60,283 nucleotides of DNA, taken from assembly GCF_001571085.1 (NCBI RefSeq), contig NZ_BCTC01000034.1:1-60283 (forward strand). The letters run 5' to 3'. Shown in pieces: positions 44,354 through 54,986 of the stretch. Below the pieces are notes generated by a model that was not told the DNA's origin, did not search any database, and saw only the letters and a program-made list of their open reading frames with translations. Numbering within the stretch: the stretch's first letter is position 1; the number at the start of each line of letters is the position of its first letter. The translations under genes were made by a program, and so were the position numbers. The stretch is from Azohydromonas lata NBRC 102462. GTDB taxonomy: Bacteria; Pseudomonadota; Gammaproteobacteria; Burkholderiales; Burkholderiaceae_C.

Positions 44354-46597
44354 ATGATTTCGGGCCGCGGGCTGGAGGGCAGGGGGATGGGCATGGCAGG
44401 TGCGGCAGGCCTTGCGGGCACCCTGATGCCACAGGCCGCGGCGGCGCAGACGCTGGCCCATGCCGTCTCCGACACCGTGTGGTTCGTGCTCATCGGCCTG
44501 CTGGTGCTGATGGCCGCCGGCGTGGTCCTGGTGCTGCTGCGCCTGGGCCGCATGCTGGAGCGCGCGCGCGTGGAGTCGCAGTCGCTGCAGGAGCGGGTGA
44601 AGTCGCTGCGCCTGGTGGCGGCGCTCACCGAGGCCTCGGACGAGGCCGTGGCCGTCAAGGACTTGCAGGGCCGCTGGCTGCTGGCCAACCGCAGCGCCTG
44701 CGAGCTGCTGGGCAAGCCGGTGGACCAGGTGCTGGGCCGCGACGACACCGCCCTGTTTCCGCCTGAGCAGGCGCAGGCCGTGCTGCAGGCCACGCGCCGC
44801 GTGCTGGTCCAACGCCGCGTCATGAGCGGCGAGGAAGTGCTGCAGACCGCCCAGGGCACGCGGGTGTTCCATGCCACGCGCGGCCCGCTGTTCGAGGACG
44901 ACGGTGCGCTGCTGGGCAGCTTTGCCATCCTGCGCGACATCACCGAGAGCAAATTGGACGAGGCGCGGCTGCACAAGCTCTCCATGGCGCTGGAGCAGGG
45001 GCCCGCCGGCATGGTCATCACCGGCCTGGACGGGCGCATCGAATATGCCAACGCCGCCTTTTCCCGCATCAGCGGTTTTTCGGCGCAGGAGGTGCAGGGC
45101 GAAATTGCCGCCGTGCTCTCGCCCGGCGCCACCGATCCCGCCGTTCACGCGCAGGCCTGGGAAAAGCTGCGCAGCGGGTTGCCCTGGCAGGGCGAATACA
45201 CGCTCTTTCGCAAGAACGGCGACGAGTACGTGGAGTACGCCGTCATTTCGCCCATCAGCTTGGGCGGCAGCGGGCCCACGCATTTCGTCTTGGTGCTGGA
45301 GGACGTCACCGACGAGCGCCGCATGAGCCTGGAGCTCAGCCGCTACCGCCAGGAGCTCGAACGCCTGGTGCGCGAGCGCACCCGCGAGGCCGACGAGGCC
45401 TGTGCCCGCGCGCAGGCGGCCAGCGAGGCCAAGACGGCCTTCCTGGCCAACATGAGCCACGAGATACGCACGCCGCTCAACGCCATCATCGGCGTGGCCG
45501 ACTTGCTGCGCGGCAGCGGCGCCACGGCCGCGCAGACGGCTCACCTGCAGCACATCACGCAGGCCGGGCGCCACCTGTTGGGCATCGTCAACGACATCCT
45601 GGACCTCTCCAAGATCGAGTCCGGCAAGGTCAGCAGCGAGCGGGTGGACTTCCACCTGCCCACGCTGCTGCAGGAGCTGTGCTCGCTCATGGACGAGCCC
45701 GCCCGCGCCAAGGGCCTGGCGCTGAGCCTGGACGCGGCCGGCGTGCCCGCCTGGCTGCACGGCGACCCGGCCCACCTGCGCCAGGCCCTGCTGAACTACC
45801 TGGGCAACGCGGTGAAGTTCACGCAGCAGGGTTTCGTGGTGCTGCGCGCGCGCCTGGTGGGCCAGGCGCAGGGCGCGCTGATGCTGCGCTTCGAGGTGCA
45901 GGACAGCGGCATAGGCATAGAGGCGCCGCAGCTCAGCCGCCTGTTCGAAGCCTTCGAGCAGGCCGACAGCTCCACCACGCGCCCCTTCGGCGGCACCGGG
46001 CTGGGCCTGGCCATCACGCAGCGCCTGGTGCGGCTCATGGGCGGCGAGGTGGGCGTGGTCAGCACCCCGGGCGTGGGCAGCACCTTCTGGCTGACGGCGC
46101 GTTTCCTGCCCGGGCGGGTGGCGCCGCCCCTGGACGACGGCGCCGACGCCCTGCAGGAAGCCGACCCCGCCCGCGCGCTGCGCGAGCGCCATGCCGGCAA
46201 GCGCGTGCTGGTGGCTGAGGACAATCCCGTCAACTGCCAGGTGGCGCTGGCCATGCTGGAGGGTGTCGGGCTGGTGGCGGACACCGCCTTCAACGGCCGC
46301 GAGGCCGTGGACAAGGCCCGCGCCGCCGCCTACGCACTGGTGCTCATGGACATGCAGATGCCCGTGATGGACGGGCTGGACGCCACGCGCGCCTTGCGGG
46401 CGCTGCCGGGCTGGGCCAGCGTGCCCGTCCTGGCGCTGACGGCCAATGCCTTCCAGGAGGACCGCCTGGCTTGCCTGGACGCCGGGATGAACGGGTTCAT
46501 TTCCAAGCCGGTGGAGATGGACGTCCTGTACCGCGTGTTGCTGCACTGGCTGGACGCCACCGGCGGCGCCCAGCCGCCGGCCTCCCTCAACACGTGA
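44354..46597 (+). CDS. Hybrid sensor histidine kinase (TM-PAS-PAS-HisKA-HATPase-REC)
   Basis: This is a 747-residue inner-membrane kinase. The N-terminal hydrophobic stretch ([15 protein letters not shown]) and one long helix ([22 protein letters not shown]) precede two PAS domains (about 75-200 and 205-320). HisKA has His369 in [13 protein letters not shown]. HATPase has [16 protein letters not shown] and GGTGLGLAI. The C-terminal REC has [10 protein letters not shown] and phospho-Asp near 664 in [13 protein letters not shown]. There is no HPt. ATG 44354 is chosen (AAGG four bases upstream); ATG 44333 is possible. It is followed after 19 bases by a paralogous kinase; the pair probably arose by duplication of the transmitter-receiver half. 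Confidence 0.93.
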   Translation: MISGRGLEGRGMGMAGAAGLAGTLMPQAAAAQTLAHAVSDTVWFVLIGLLVLMAAGVVLVLLRLGRMLERARVESQSLQERVKSLRLVAALTEASDEAVAVKDLQGRWLLANRSACELLGKPVDQVLGRDDTALFPPEQAQAVLQATRRVLVQRRVMSGEEVLQTAQGTRVFHATRGPLFEDDGALLGSFAILRDITESKLDEARLHKLSMALEQGPAGMVITGLDGRIEYANAAFSRISGFSAQEVQGEIAAVLSPGATDPAVHAQAWEKLRSGLPWQGEYTLFRKNGDEYVEYAVISPISLGGSGPTHFVLVLEDVTDERRMSLELSRYRQELERLVRERTREADEACARAQAASEAKTAFLANMSHEIRTPLNAIIGVADLLRGSGATAAQTAHLQHITQAGRHLLGIVNDILDLSKIESGKVSSERVDFHLPTLLQELCSLMDEPARAKGLALSLDAAGVPAWLHGDPAHLRQALLNYLGNAVKFTQQGFVVLRARLVGQAQGALMLRFEVQDSGIGIEAPQLSRLFEAFEQADSSTTRPFGGTGLGLAITQRLVRLMGGEVGVVSTPGVGSTFWLTARFLPGRVAPPLDDGADALQEADPARALRERHAGKRVLVAEDNPVNCQVALAMLEGVGLVADTAFNGREAVDKARAAAYALVLMDMQMPVMDGLDATRALRALPGWASVPVLALTANAFQEDRLACLDAGMNGFISKPVEMDVLYRVLLHWLDATGGAQPPASLNT

Positions 46598-46616
46598 CCG
46601 CGCGACCGCTGCCGCC

Positions 46617-49600
46617 ATGTCCCACCGCGCCCAAGCCGAGGCTCCGCCGCCGCGCGCCGACCTTTTCTTCGTCCTGCTGTATGCCGCCGCCGCCGTGGCG
46701 GGCCACTGGCTGATCGACGCCCTGCTGCAATGGCTGGCCGGGCCCGTGCCCTGGGCCACGGGCGCGCCCAAGTTCTGGATATTCATTGCCTTCAGCGCCC
46801 TGCTGTTTCACGCCTTGCTGCGCTACAGGCGGCTGAAAATGTCGGCTGAAAACCCGCTGCCCCACGGCGGATGGCGGGCCTGGACAGTGGGTGCCGTGGC
46901 GCTGCTGGCATTCACGGGCCTGAGTTGCCTTCAAATATGGAAAATGGAGCGCGACGCCGAAGTGTCGCGCCTTCAATCCATTGCGGATTTCAAGTCGCGG
47001 CTGCTCACCGACTGGCTGGTGGAGCGCAGCCGCAATGCCCGTTTCGTTCAAAACAGCGAGTATTTTGCCGCGCTGTACAAGAGCTCGCAGGCGGGCAGCG
47101 AAGAAAACCGAAAACTGATGATCCAGCGCCTGCAGGATTTGTTCGGCCCGCGAAATGAGGCCCTGGTGAGCGTGCTGGATCACCATGGGAAATACCTGGC
47201 CGTCAGCAAGGCCGCGCCCAATGAGTTGTCGGAGGGTTTGAGGGCCGCGCTGGAGGCCGCCCGCCGCAGCCTGGATATTCAGCAGGCCGCGCCTTACACA
47301 ACGGCGTCCGGCGAGCAATTTCTGGATTTCGTGCTGCCGTTGTTGAGCGCCGGCAAGAATTTCCCCTTCGTCGTGGTCCATACCCCGGTCTCGGGTTGGC
47401 TGGAAAACCTGCTGCAAAGCTGGCCCGTGCACAGCGAAAGCGGGGAAGCCCTGCTGCTCAGGCGCGATGGCGCCTCCGTCCAATACCTGGCCAAGCCGCG
47501 GTTTGCCGGTGCGCAGCCCATTGATCAGCCCTTGTCCGGCCCGCATTCCCTGGCGGCCAAGGCCTTGAGTGGACAAATTGCCGTGGACGCATTCGCCGCG
47601 GGCCTGGATGGCCGGGGCGAGCCCGTGCTGGGCGTGGCGCGTGAAATTCCCGGTACGGACTGGGTGCTGGTCGCCGTGGTGCGCCAATCCGAGATTTGGG
47701 ACAACGCTTCGGCGCGCATCCACGGCGCGGCGCTGCTGGGCCTGCTGCTGGCCGTGGCCTGCCTGGTGGTGTCGGTGGTGTTGCGCCAGCGCCAGGCGCT
47801 GCTGCGAGCCGAAGGGCTGTCACGCTCGCTCAAGGAGCGGCTGGAGGAGCTGCAACTGCTGGAAGCGCTGTCCAACGCCTCCGACGAAGCCATCACCCTG
47901 CAGGACCTGGACGGCCACTACCTCCTGGCCAACCGCACGGCCTGCCGGATTTTGGGCCGTGAGGCCCAGGACATCTTGGGCAAGGATGAAACCGAGCTGT
48001 TGCCCGCGCCGCAGGCGCGCATATTGAAAAACATGGCCACCGCCGCCGTGGCCCGCGCAGAACTGGTTTCGGCCGAAGAAACCCTGCCCACGGCGCTGGG
48101 CCTGCGCGATTTTCTCTGCACGGCCGGCCCGCTTTTCGATGGCAAGGGCCAATTGATGGCCACCTTCGGCATCTGGCGTGACATCACCGAGCGCAAAGGC
48201 CTGGAGTCGGCCTTGCGAAGCAGCGAGGAAAAATACCGGCAATTGTTCGAGCGCTCCACGGATGCGCAGGTCGTGCTCGACCCCATGCAAGGCTCCTTCG
48301 TCGCCGCCAACCGTGCGGCGCTGGAATTGTTTGGCGTGCCCAATTTGATGGACTGCACCATTTTTGACGTGTCGCCCATGGTGCAGCCCGACGGCCGCTC
48401 CTCGCTGGCAGTGGCCGGGGAAGTTTTTCGGCAGGCTTGCCGCGACAATTGTGCCCAATTCGAATGGGAGCACAGGCGCCTGGACGGCAGCCGTTTTACG
48501 GCGGCCATTTCCATGACCTGCATGGATTTTGGCCCGCAATTCATCATCCAGGCCACCGTGCGCGACGTGACCGAGAAAAACATCATGGCCCGGCAGCTGA
48601 CGCAATACCAGCGCCACCTTGAAAACCTGGTGGAAGCGCGCACGCTGGAAGCCGACGAGGCCCGCCGCCGCGCCGAAGTCGCCAGCCAGGCCAAATCCGC
48701 CTTCCTGGCCAACATGAGCCATGAAATTCGCACGCCGCTCAATGCCATGCTGGGCATGACGGAGCTGCTGCGCCAGGAAATCCTGGAGCCGCGGTATTTG
48801 CAGCGCCTGGAAAAAATAGGCCTGGCCGGGCGGCATTTGCTGGCCACGCTCAATGACATATTGGATCTGTCAAAAATCGAAGCGGGCCAGTTGAAACTGG
48901 AAAACATCGATTTCGAATGGTCCCCGGTGCTGGAGGACGTGCGCGCCATGGTGGCCGCCACGGCGGCCGACAAGGGCCTGGTGCTGGAAGTGGACAGCGA
49001 CGGCGTGCCCGCCTGGCTGCGCGGCGACCCGACGCGGCTGCGCCAGGCGCTGCTGAACTACGCCGTCAACGCCGTGAAGTTCACGTCGCAGGGCTTCGTG
49101 CGGCTGCGCGCCCGCGTGGAGCAGGAGACGCAGGCCGGGCTGCTGCTGCGCCTGGAGGTGCAGGACAGCGGCGTGGGCCTGGAGCGCGGTCAATTGCAGC
49201 GGCTGTTCCAGGCCTTCACGCAGGCCGATGCCTCCACCACGCGCACCCATGGCGGCACCGGGCTGGGCCTGGCCATCACGCAGCGGCTGGCGCGCCTCAT
49301 GGGTGGCGACGCGGGCGCGGACAGCCTGCCCGGCCAGGGCAGCACCTTCTGGTTCACGGCCCGCGTGGGCCGCGGCAGCGCTCCGCAGCGCCCGCAGGCC
49401 CCCCTGGCGTGGCTGGACGCCGCGGGCGCGCTGCGCTCGCGCCATGCCGGCGCGCGCGTGCTGCTGGCGGAGGACCACTTCGTCAGCCGCGAGGTGGCCG
49501 TGGGCCTGCTGGAGCGCGCGGGGCTGGCCGTGGACGCCGCGGCCTCCGGCCTGGAGGCCGTGGACAAGGCGCGCCGCGGCACTTACGCGCTGGTGCTGAT

Positions 49601-49841
49601 GGACATGCAGATGCCGGGCATGGACGGCCTGGCGGCCACGCGCGAGCTGCGCAAGCTGCCGGGCTGGACCGGCGTGCCCATCCTGGCGCTGTCCGCCAAC
49701 GCCTTCAGCGAGGACCGCGAGGCCTGCCTGGCCGCCGGCATGAACGCCTTCATCGCCAAGCCGGTGGAGGCGCAGTCGCTCTACGGCGTGCTGCTGCGCT
49801 GGCTGGACGCGTCGTCCGCCGCCGGCGTGGCCGACGCCTGA
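46617..49841 (+). CDS. Hybrid sensor histidine kinase with extracytoplasmic sensor (Cache-like-PAS-PAS-HisKA-HATPase-REC)
   Basis: This is a 1074-residue membrane kinase. Helices near 15-40, 52-68 and 85-105 come first. An extracytoplasmic region of about 260 residues resembles a double Cache-type sensor ([25 protein letters not shown], then [18 protein letters not shown] and [13 protein letters not shown]). A helix follows near 370-390, then two PAS domains. HisKA has His702 in [13 protein letters not shown]; HATPase has [10 protein letters not shown] and [12 protein letters not shown] starts near 946 ([12 protein letters not shown]) with [12 protein letters not shown]. There is no HPt. The first two thirds use more A/T at third positions than the transmitter-receiver end, so the gene looks mosaic. 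Confidence 0.93.
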   Translation: MSHRAQAEAPPPRADLFFVLLYAAAAVAGHWLIDALLQWLAGPVPWATGAPKFWIFIAFSALLFHALLRYRRLKMSAENPLPHGGWRAWTVGAVALLAFTGLSCLQIWKMERDAEVSRLQSIADFKSRLLTDWLVERSRNARFVQNSEYFAALYKSSQAGSEENRKLMIQRLQDLFGPRNEALVSVLDHHGKYLAVSKAAPNELSEGLRAALEAARRSLDIQQAAPYTTASGEQFLDFVLPLLSAGKNFPFVVVHTPVSGWLENLLQSWPVHSESGEALLLRRDGASVQYLAKPRFAGAQPIDQPLSGPHSLAAKALSGQIAVDAFAAGLDGRGEPVLGVAREIPGTDWVLVAVVRQSEIWDNASARIHGAALLGLLLAVACLVVSVVLRQRQALLRAEGLSRSLKERLEELQLLEALSNASDEAITLQDLDGHYLLANRTACRILGREAQDILGKDETELLPAPQARILKNMATAAVARAELVSAEETLPTALGLRDFLCTAGPLFDGKGQLMATFGIWRDITERKGLESALRSSEEKYRQLFERSTDAQVVLDPMQGSFVAANRAALELFGVPNLMDCTIFDVSPMVQPDGRSSLAVAGEVFRQACRDNCAQFEWEHRRLDGSRFTAAISMTCMDFGPQFIIQATVRDVTEKNIMARQLTQYQRHLENLVEARTLEADEARRRAEVASQAKSAFLANMSHEIRTPLNAMLGMTELLRQEILEPRYLQRLEKIGLAGRHLLATLNDILDLSKIEAGQLKLENIDFEWSPVLEDVRAMVAATAADKGLVLEVDSDGVPAWLRGDPTRLRQALLNYAVNAVKFTSQGFVRLRARVEQETQAGLLLRLEVQDSGVGLERGQLQRLFQAFTQADASTTRTHGGTGLGLAITQRLARLMGGDAGADSLPGQGSTFWFTARVGRGSAPQRPQAPLAWLDAAGALRSRHAGARVLLAEDHFVSREVAVGLLERAGLAVDAAASGLEAVDKARRGTYALVLMDMQMPGMDGLAATRELRKLPGWTGVPILALSANAFSEDREACLAAGMNAFIAKPVEAQSLYGVLLRWLDASSAAGVADA

Positions 49842-49863
49842 ACCGAGTCCGACGCCGCACCCG

Positions 49864-50424
49864 TCAGGGGCACTGCAGCAGCCCGCCCGGCGCGCTGCAA
49901 AAGCCGCGCGGGCCCAGCAGCACGCCCGGCGCCGCGCGCTGCAGCCGCGTGCCGTCGCTGGCCCAACAGCCCAGCGCGTCGCAGCCGGTGATGGAGGCCG
50001 GCGGCGCCACGCGCGGCGGCGGCGCGGGCAGCGCGGGGGCCACCGGCGGCAGGCCGGGCACCGGATAGGCCAGCGGCGGCACGCTCACCGGCGGAGCGGC
50101 CCGCGGCGGCTGCGCCGGGCGGGGCGGCGCGGGGGCCGCGCCCGGCGTGCCGGGTGCTGCGGGCATGGCCGGCGTGGGCGGTACCGCATCCGCACGCTCC
50201 TGCAGGCAAGCCCGCGCGGCGCGCTCGCGCAGCGGCTGCAGCCGTGCCAGTGCCGCGCGGTGGGCCGACGCGCCGGCCCGCTGGGCTTGGGCCGCGGCCT
50301 CCTCGCCGCCTTGAAGCGCCTGCAGCGCGCGGCCGCAGGCGGCGCCGGACGGCGCGTCGCCCGCCTGCGCACAGGCGCCCTGGGCGGCCAGGAGCAGGCA
50401 GGGCAGCAGCAGAAGAGGGCGCAT
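49864..50424 (-). CDS. Proline-rich secreted protein of unknown function
   Basis: This is a 186-residue exported protein. ATG 50424 opens a signal peptide (RPLLLLPCLLLAAQGACAQ). A helical Ala/Arg part follows with conserved-looking Cys residues (AACGRALQALQGGEE, ARACLQERADA). Then comes a Pro/Ala-rich spacer of about 65 residues and a compact C-terminal motif, SITGCDALGCWASDGTRLQR, ending GPRGFCSAPGGLLQCP. The four or more Cys in the last 45 residues suggest disulfides. I remember similar short proteins in Comamonadaceae, always uncharacterised. It diverges from the CynX-type transporter. Confidence 0.75.
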   Translation of the reverse strand: MRPLLLLPCLLLAAQGACAQAGDAPSGAACGRALQALQGGEEAAAQAQRAGASAHRAALARLQPLRERAARACLQERADAVPPTPAMPAAPGTPGAAPAPPRPAQPPRAAPPVSVPPLAYPVPGLPPVAPALPAPPPRVAPPASITGCDALGCWASDGTRLQRAAPGVLLGPRGFCSAPGGLLQCP

Positions 50425-50642
50425 GGGGCTTGGAGCGCCTGCGCGGGGCGGGGTTCGACCATGTCGAGCCGGCGCGGGCGTGCGCGGCGGCCCGTTGTGC
50501 CACGGCTTGGCATCCCGCGGCGCGTGTGCTTGGGCCGCCGTGCGGCATGGGGAGTCGCCAAGGGGCAGAATCCCGCCCTTTTTCCGCCCGCGGCGGTGCG
50601 TTGGGGTCCCCACGCGCTTGAGCCCGCTTTCGCAATTTCCCA

Positions 50643-51821
50643 ATGTCGCTTGCCGTCCCCCTGTCCTCCCGCCTGGCCGCGCCCGTGGTGGGCGTGGTGC
50701 TGATTGCCGCCAACCTGCGCCCCTCGCTCATGGGCGTGGGCCCCGTGCTCAAGGACATGCAGGCCGACACGGGCCTGGCGCCGTCGCTGCTGGGCCTGTT
50801 GATCACCATGCCCGTCATCGCCTTTGGCGCCATTTCGCCGCTGGCCGCGCCGCTGGCGCGGCGCTTCGGCCTGGAGCGCGTGCTCCTGGGCGCCATGGTG
50901 CTGCTGGCGCTGGGCATCGCGCTGCGCTCGCTGCCCGGCACGGCGGCGCTGTTCGGCGGCGCGGCGCTGTTGGGCGCGGCCATCGCCGTGGGCAACGTGC
51001 TGGTGCCCGCGCTCATTCGGCGCGACTTCGCCGAGCGCATCGGCGTGATGACCTCGGTCTTCGTCACCACCTTGGCCGGCGTGGCGGCGGTGGGCGCGGG
51101 CCTGGCCGTGCCCCTGGAGGCACTGCTGGGCTGGCGCGCCGCGCTGGCCGTGTGGGCGCTGCCGGCGCTGCTGGCAGCGGCGTGGTGGGCGCTGCTTGGG
51201 GCGCGCCTGTCGCCCACGCCCGCGCCGCCCGCGGCCGTGAAGGCGCCGCCGCGGCCCGGGGCGCTGTGGCGCTCGGCGCTGGCGTGGCAGGTGTCGCTTT
51301 TCATGGGCCTGCAGTCGCTGGCCTTCTACGTGCTCGTGGCCTGGCTGCCCACGCTGCTGCGCGACGCGGGCCTCTCGGCCGCCGCCGCGGGCAGCTATGC
51401 CTTCCTGTACCAGGTGGCGTGCCTGACGGGCAGCCTGCTGGCGCCGCTGCTGGCCGCGCGGGCCAAGGAGCAGCGCTGGCACGCGCTCGCCGCCTCGCTG
51501 CTGTCGCTGGTGGGTTTCGTGGGTCTGGCCGGCACCTCTCCCTCCATGGCGTGGATCCTCCTGGCCGGCCTGGGGTCGGGCTCCAGCCTCGCGCTGTCGC
51601 TGGCCTTCTTCAGCCTGCGCGCGCACGACGCGTCGCAGACGGCCTCGCTCTCCGGCATGGCGCAGTCCGTGGGCTACAGCCTGGCGGCGCTGGGCCCGGT
51701 GGGATTCGGCCTGCTGCACGACGTCAGCGGCGGCTGGCTGGCGCCGCTGGTGGTGCTGTGGGTGCTGGTGGGCGTGCAGGCGTGGGCGGGTTGGATGGCG
51801 GGGCGGGGGCGGCGCATCTGA
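50643..51821 (+). CDS. CynX/NimT-type MFS transporter
   Basis: This is a 392-residue transporter with 12 hydrophobic segments. The start [41 protein letters not shown] is the hallmark of the CynX/NimT (cyanate or 2-nitroimidazole transporter-like) branch. The central cytoplasmic loop is Pro-rich ([17 protein letters not shown]). Real substrates of most members are unknown, and no cyanase gene is here. ATG 50643 is the start; no operon partner follows immediately (76 bases to the L,D-transpeptidase). Confidence 0.88.
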   Translation: MSLAVPLSSRLAAPVVGVVLIAANLRPSLMGVGPVLKDMQADTGLAPSLLGLLITMPVIAFGAISPLAAPLARRFGLERVLLGAMVLLALGIALRSLPGTAALFGGAALLGAAIAVGNVLVPALIRRDFAERIGVMTSVFVTTLAGVAAVGAGLAVPLEALLGWRAALAVWALPALLAAAWWALLGARLSPTPAPPAAVKAPPRPGALWRSALAWQVSLFMGLQSLAFYVLVAWLPTLLRDAGLSAAAAGSYAFLYQVACLTGSLLAPLLAARAKEQRWHALAASLLSLVGFVGLAGTSPSMAWILLAGLGSGSSLALSLAFFSLRAHDASQTASLSGMAQSVGYSLAALGPVGFGLLHDVSGGWLAPLVVLWVLVGVQAWAGWMAGRGRRI

Positions 51822-51897
51822 CGCGTATCCCCTGCTGAGGGTCAGGCGGCCCGCGAATTGCCGAAGCGGCATGCATCCCGCTTCCGCCCCGGCTTTC

Positions 51898-52920
51898 ATG
51901 TTCAAACGCCATTTCCTTTGCGCCGCCCTGCTGGCCGCCCTGGCCGCCCCGCAACTCCCGGCGGCCGCCGCCCAAGGCAACAAGGTTGTCCCGCCCGCCG
52001 GCGCCACGCCGCAGCGGCTGCTGGCCTACTTCAACGACCCCGCCACCGACCCGCAGTCGCTGGCCCCCGGCGCCCGCGGCGTGGCCGTGGTGCGCGCCCA
52101 GGTCATGCTGGACCGCGCCTGGTTTCCCGTGGGCGAGATCGACGGCCTCTACGGCACCAACATGCGCCGCGCCGTGGCGGCCTTTCAGCGCTCGCGCGGC
52201 TTGAAGCCCGCCGATGGCCGACTCAACGCCGCCACCTGGAACGCCCTGCGCGCCGACGCGCCGCCCGTGCTGGGCAGCATCACGCTCACGGACAAGGACG
52301 TCGCCGGCCCCTTCACCCGCATCCCCGCGGACATGATGGAGCGGGCCAAGTTGCCCGCCCTGGGCTACCAGTCCGCCCGCGAGGCGCTGGCCGAGAAGTA
52401 CCACCTGAGCCCCTCGCTGCTGCGCGAGCTCAACCCCAAGGCCCGCTTCGTGGCCGGCGAGCAGCTCGTGGTGACGGACGTGGGCGCCGGTGCCGCGCCG
52501 CCGCCGGCCGTCGCCTCGCTGCGCATAGACAAGTCCGACAGCGTGCTCTACGCCCAACGCGAGGACGGCACGGTCGTGGCCGCCTTCCCGATCAGCTTGG
52601 GCGGCCGCAGCGACCCGCTGGAGCCCGGGCGGCTGAAGATCGCCAACGAGGTGGACAACCCCACGTTCTGGTACGACCCGGCGCGCATCCGCCAGTCCAA
52701 GGCCACCGACACCAAGGCCGAGGTGCCGGCCGGCCCAAACAACCCGGTGGGCGTGGTGTGGCTGGGCTTGTCCAAGCCGCACTGGGGCATACACGGCACG
52801 CCGGAGCCGTCCAAGCTGGGCCGCGAGACCACCAACGGCTGCGTGCACCTGACCAACTGGGACGTGCGGCGCCTGGCCTCCGTGGTCAAGGCCGGCACCG
52901 TGGTGGACGTGCAGGAGTAG
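51898..52920 (+). CDS. L,D-transpeptidase with peptidoglycan-binding domain
   Basis: This is a 340-residue exported enzyme. ATG 51898 opens a signal peptide ([25 protein letters not shown]); ATG 51871 would add nine residues. A PG-binding-1 domain lies at about 60-110 ([39 protein letters not shown]). A LysM-like part ([25 protein letters not shown]) follows, then the YkuD catalytic domain with GIHGT and the catalytic Cys near 316 in [11 protein letters not shown]. It forms 3-3 crosslinks or attaches proteins to peptidoglycan. The M23 gene follows four bases later, giving a cell-wall remodelling pair. Confidence 0.93.
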   Translation: MFKRHFLCAALLAALAAPQLPAAAAQGNKVVPPAGATPQRLLAYFNDPATDPQSLAPGARGVAVVRAQVMLDRAWFPVGEIDGLYGTNMRRAVAAFQRSRGLKPADGRLNAATWNALRADAPPVLGSITLTDKDVAGPFTRIPADMMERAKLPALGYQSAREALAEKYHLSPSLLRELNPKARFVAGEQLVVTDVGAGAAPPPAVASLRIDKSDSVLYAQREDGTVVAAFPISLGGRSDPLEPGRLKIANEVDNPTFWYDPARIRQSKATDTKAEVPAGPNNPVGVVWLGLSKPHWGIHGTPEPSKLGRETTNGCVHLTNWDVRRLASVVKAGTVVDVQE

Positions 52921-52924
52921 CGCC

Positions 52925-53569
52925 ATGCCGCGCGGCGAGTCCCGGCTCAGGCGCGCGCTGCGCTCCGCCGTGTCGGGACTGGTGTTGGGCGGCGGGCTGG
53001 GCCTGATCGTGAGCCTGCTGCCCGCAGGCCACCCGCCGGCCCCGCGGCTGGCGCAGGCCGCCACCGGGCAGGAGGCTCCAGCCCAGGCCGGCGAGGACTT
53101 CGCCTACCTCGCCGAGCGCCGCCTGCTGCTGCCTGTGGAGGGCGTCGCCCCCGCCGCCCTTCGCGACACGTTCAACCAGGGCCGCGACGCCGGCACCCGC
53201 CCGCACGAGGCGCTGGACATTCCCGCCCCGCGCGGCACGCCCGTGTTCGCCGTGGACGACGGGCGCCTGGTGAAACTCTTCACCAGCGTGCCCGGTGGGC
53301 TGACCCTCTACCAGTTCGACCCCGGCAGCCGCTACGCCTACTACTACGCCCACCTGGACCGCTACGCCCAGGGCCTGCACGAAGGCGCGCAGCTCCAGCG
53401 CGGCGACGTGGTCGGCTACGTCGGCACCACCGGCAACGCCAGCGCGGACGCGCCGCACCTGCACTTCGCCATTTTCAGATTGGGTGCCGAGCGTCAGTGG
53501 TGGAAGGGCGAGGCGGTCAACCCGTACCCGCTGCTGTCGCCAGCGCAGCCGGTGCCCCGGAAACCCTAG
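52925..53569 (+). CDS. M23 family metallopeptidase (LytM-type)
   Basis: This is a 214-residue peptidase with an N-terminal membrane anchor (SGLVLGGGLGLIVSLLPAG). The LytM domain starts near residue 90: HEALDIPAPRGTPVFAVDDGRLVKLF contains the His and Asp zinc ligands, YYYAHLDRY follows, and HLHFAIF near 180 supplies the HxH. It should hydrolyse peptidoglycan peptides in the periplasm. It is coupled to the preceding L,D-transpeptidase (four bases). Its last 53 bases overlap the convergent LysR gene. Confidence 0.92.
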   Translation: MPRGESRLRRALRSAVSGLVLGGGLGLIVSLLPAGHPPAPRLAQAATGQEAPAQAGEDFAYLAERRLLLPVEGVAPAALRDTFNQGRDAGTRPHEALDIPAPRGTPVFAVDDGRLVKLFTSVPGGLTLYQFDPGSRYAYYYAHLDRYAQGLHEGAQLQRGDVVGYVGTTGNASADAPHLHFAIFRLGAERQWWKGEAVNPYPLLSPAQPVPRKP

Positions 53570-54488
53570 CCGGCCCGCCCGCGCCGCCCAGCACCCACGG
53601 CACCAGCGCCTCGATCTCCTGCCGCAGCCACGCGTGCACCGGCTCCGCCTGGTGCTTGACGTGCCAGATCAGGTACATGGGCATGGGCGGGCAGTCCATG
53701 GGCAGCGGCGCCCGCGCCAGGCCGCGCAACTGGTGCGCGTGCAGGAGGGACGGCAGCGTCGCCAGCAGCGGCCCGCCGTGGATGAAGGCCGACACCGCCG
53801 CGAAGCTGGGCACGCTGGCCACGATGCGCCGCGGCGCGCAGGCCAACTCGGCAAACCAGCGGTCGAAGTCCAGCGCGCGCCGCGGCTCGTACACCACCGT
53901 CACGTGCTCGGCCGCCAGGTAGTCGTCGGCGTCGCGCGGCGCCTCACGTTCCTCGGGGTCGTAGAACACCGCGTAGCGGTCCTCGAACAACCGCTTCTGC
54001 ACCACGTCGGCCGCATCCGGCGGGCGGGGCGAGATCACCAGCTGGCACTGCCCCTCGCGCAGCATCTCGGCCGTCGGCACGCCGGAGTTGATGACGCGCA
54101 GCTTCAGGTTCGGCGCCTGCGCGCGCAGGCGGCGCAGCAGCGGCGGCAGCAGCAAGTCGCGCTGCAGGTCGTTGGCGGCGATGGTCACCGTCGCATCCAG
54201 CCGCGCGGGGTCGAAGCCGCCGGCGGTGGTGAAGCCCCGTAAATCCTCCAGCAGCACGCGGGCGCGCGCGGCCAGGCCTTCGGCGCGGGCGGTCGGGACG
54301 ATGCCGCGCCCGCTGCGGACGAACAGCGGGTCGCCCACGATGGCGCGCAGCTTGTCCAGCAGGTGGCTCACGGCCGACTGCGTCACGTTCAGCCGCTGCG
54401 CGGCGCGGGTGACGGACCCCTCCTCGAACACCGCCAGCAGCAGCGCCAGCAGGTGGCCATCCAGGTCCAAATGATCGAAACGGCTCAT
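53517..54488 (-). CDS. LysR-type regulator divergent from the second ligAB
   Basis: This is a 323-residue LysR regulator of the NodD/LinR/PcpR-like branch: HLDLDGHLLALLLAVFEEGSVTRAAQRLNVTQSAVSHLLDKLRAIVGDPLFVRSGRG is diagnostic. The effector domain has a long C-terminal half ending in WLRQEIEALVPWVLGG. It is divergent from ligA2-ligB2 with 120 bases between starts, so it almost certainly controls them, responding to an aromatic inducer. It belongs to a different LysR branch from the regulator at 30252. Its 3' end overlaps the M23 gene by 53 bases. Confidence 0.92.
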   Translation of the reverse strand: MSRFDHLDLDGHLLALLLAVFEEGSVTRAAQRLNVTQSAVSHLLDKLRAIVGDPLFVRSGRGIVPTARAEGLAARARVLLEDLRGFTTAGGFDPARLDATVTIAANDLQRDLLLPPLLRRLRAQAPNLKLRVINSGVPTAEMLREGQCQLVISPRPPDAADVVQKRLFEDRYAVFYDPEEREAPRDADDYLAAEHVTVVYEPRRALDFDRWFAELACAPRRIVASVPSFAAVSAFIHGGPLLATLPSLLHAHQLRGLARAPLPMDCPPMPMYLIWHVKHQAEPVHAWLRQEIEALVPWVLGGAGGPARVSGAPAALATAAGTG

Positions 54489-54567
54489 GGGTCGAATGAG
54501 TCAACAGCGGTTTTTCTGAATGATCACCCGCCCAATACTCGCGCCCAGCGACGGACCAGCGCCTCGC

Positions 54568-54581
54568 TTGATCCAGAGCAA
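54568..54581. promoter_or_regulatory. Fnr/Dnr-type box upstream of the second ligAB
   Basis: TTGATCCAGAGCAA differs by one base from TTGAT-N4-ATCAA. The box ends 27 bases before the ligA2 start codon and lies between the divergent LysR and dioxygenase genes. Its position, close to the start codon, would suit repression if the promoter is just upstream. Confidence 0.45.
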
Positions 54582-54608
54582 GTCCACCGGCTTTCAGGAG
54601 ACAAGGCC

Positions 54609-54959
54609 ATGCCAGCCCCCGACAAGAAACCCATTCCCGGCACCGTCATCTTCGACGGCGAGCAGGCCATGAAAGGCTACGCGCTCAACAAGATGTGCTT
54701 CTCGTTCAACGACGAAGCCAACCGCGTCGCCTTCGTCGCCGACGAGGACGCCTACTGCGCCAAGTACGGCCTCAATGAGCAGCAGCGCGAAGCCATTCGC
54801 AGCCGCCAGGTGCTGGCGCTCATCGCCGCCGGCGGCAACGCCTACTACCTGGCGAAGTTCGCCGGCATCCTGGGCCTGGACATGCAGGACATCGGCGCGC
54901 AGCAGACCGGCATGACGCGCGCGCAGTTCCAGCAGAAGCTGCTGGACGCCGGCCGCTGA
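54609..54959 (+). CDS. Second extradiol dioxygenase alpha subunit (LigA-like)
   Basis: This is a 116-residue small subunit, shorter than the main-operon copy (147). It has PIPGTVIFDGEQAMKGYALNKMCFSFNDEANRVAF, then QVLALIAAGGNAYYLAKFAGILG and MTRAQFQQKLLDAG; it lacks the C-terminal tail. The start is ATG 54609, eight bases after AGGAG. It pairs with the LigB-like gene 27 bases downstream. Confidence 0.92.
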   Translation: MPAPDKKPIPGTVIFDGEQAMKGYALNKMCFSFNDEANRVAFVADEDAYCAKYGLNEQQREAIRSRQVLALIAAGGNAYYLAKFAGILGLDMQDIGAQQTGMTRAQFQQKLLDAGR

Positions 54960-54986
54960 CACGACGCACCCCCTGGAGAGATTCAC

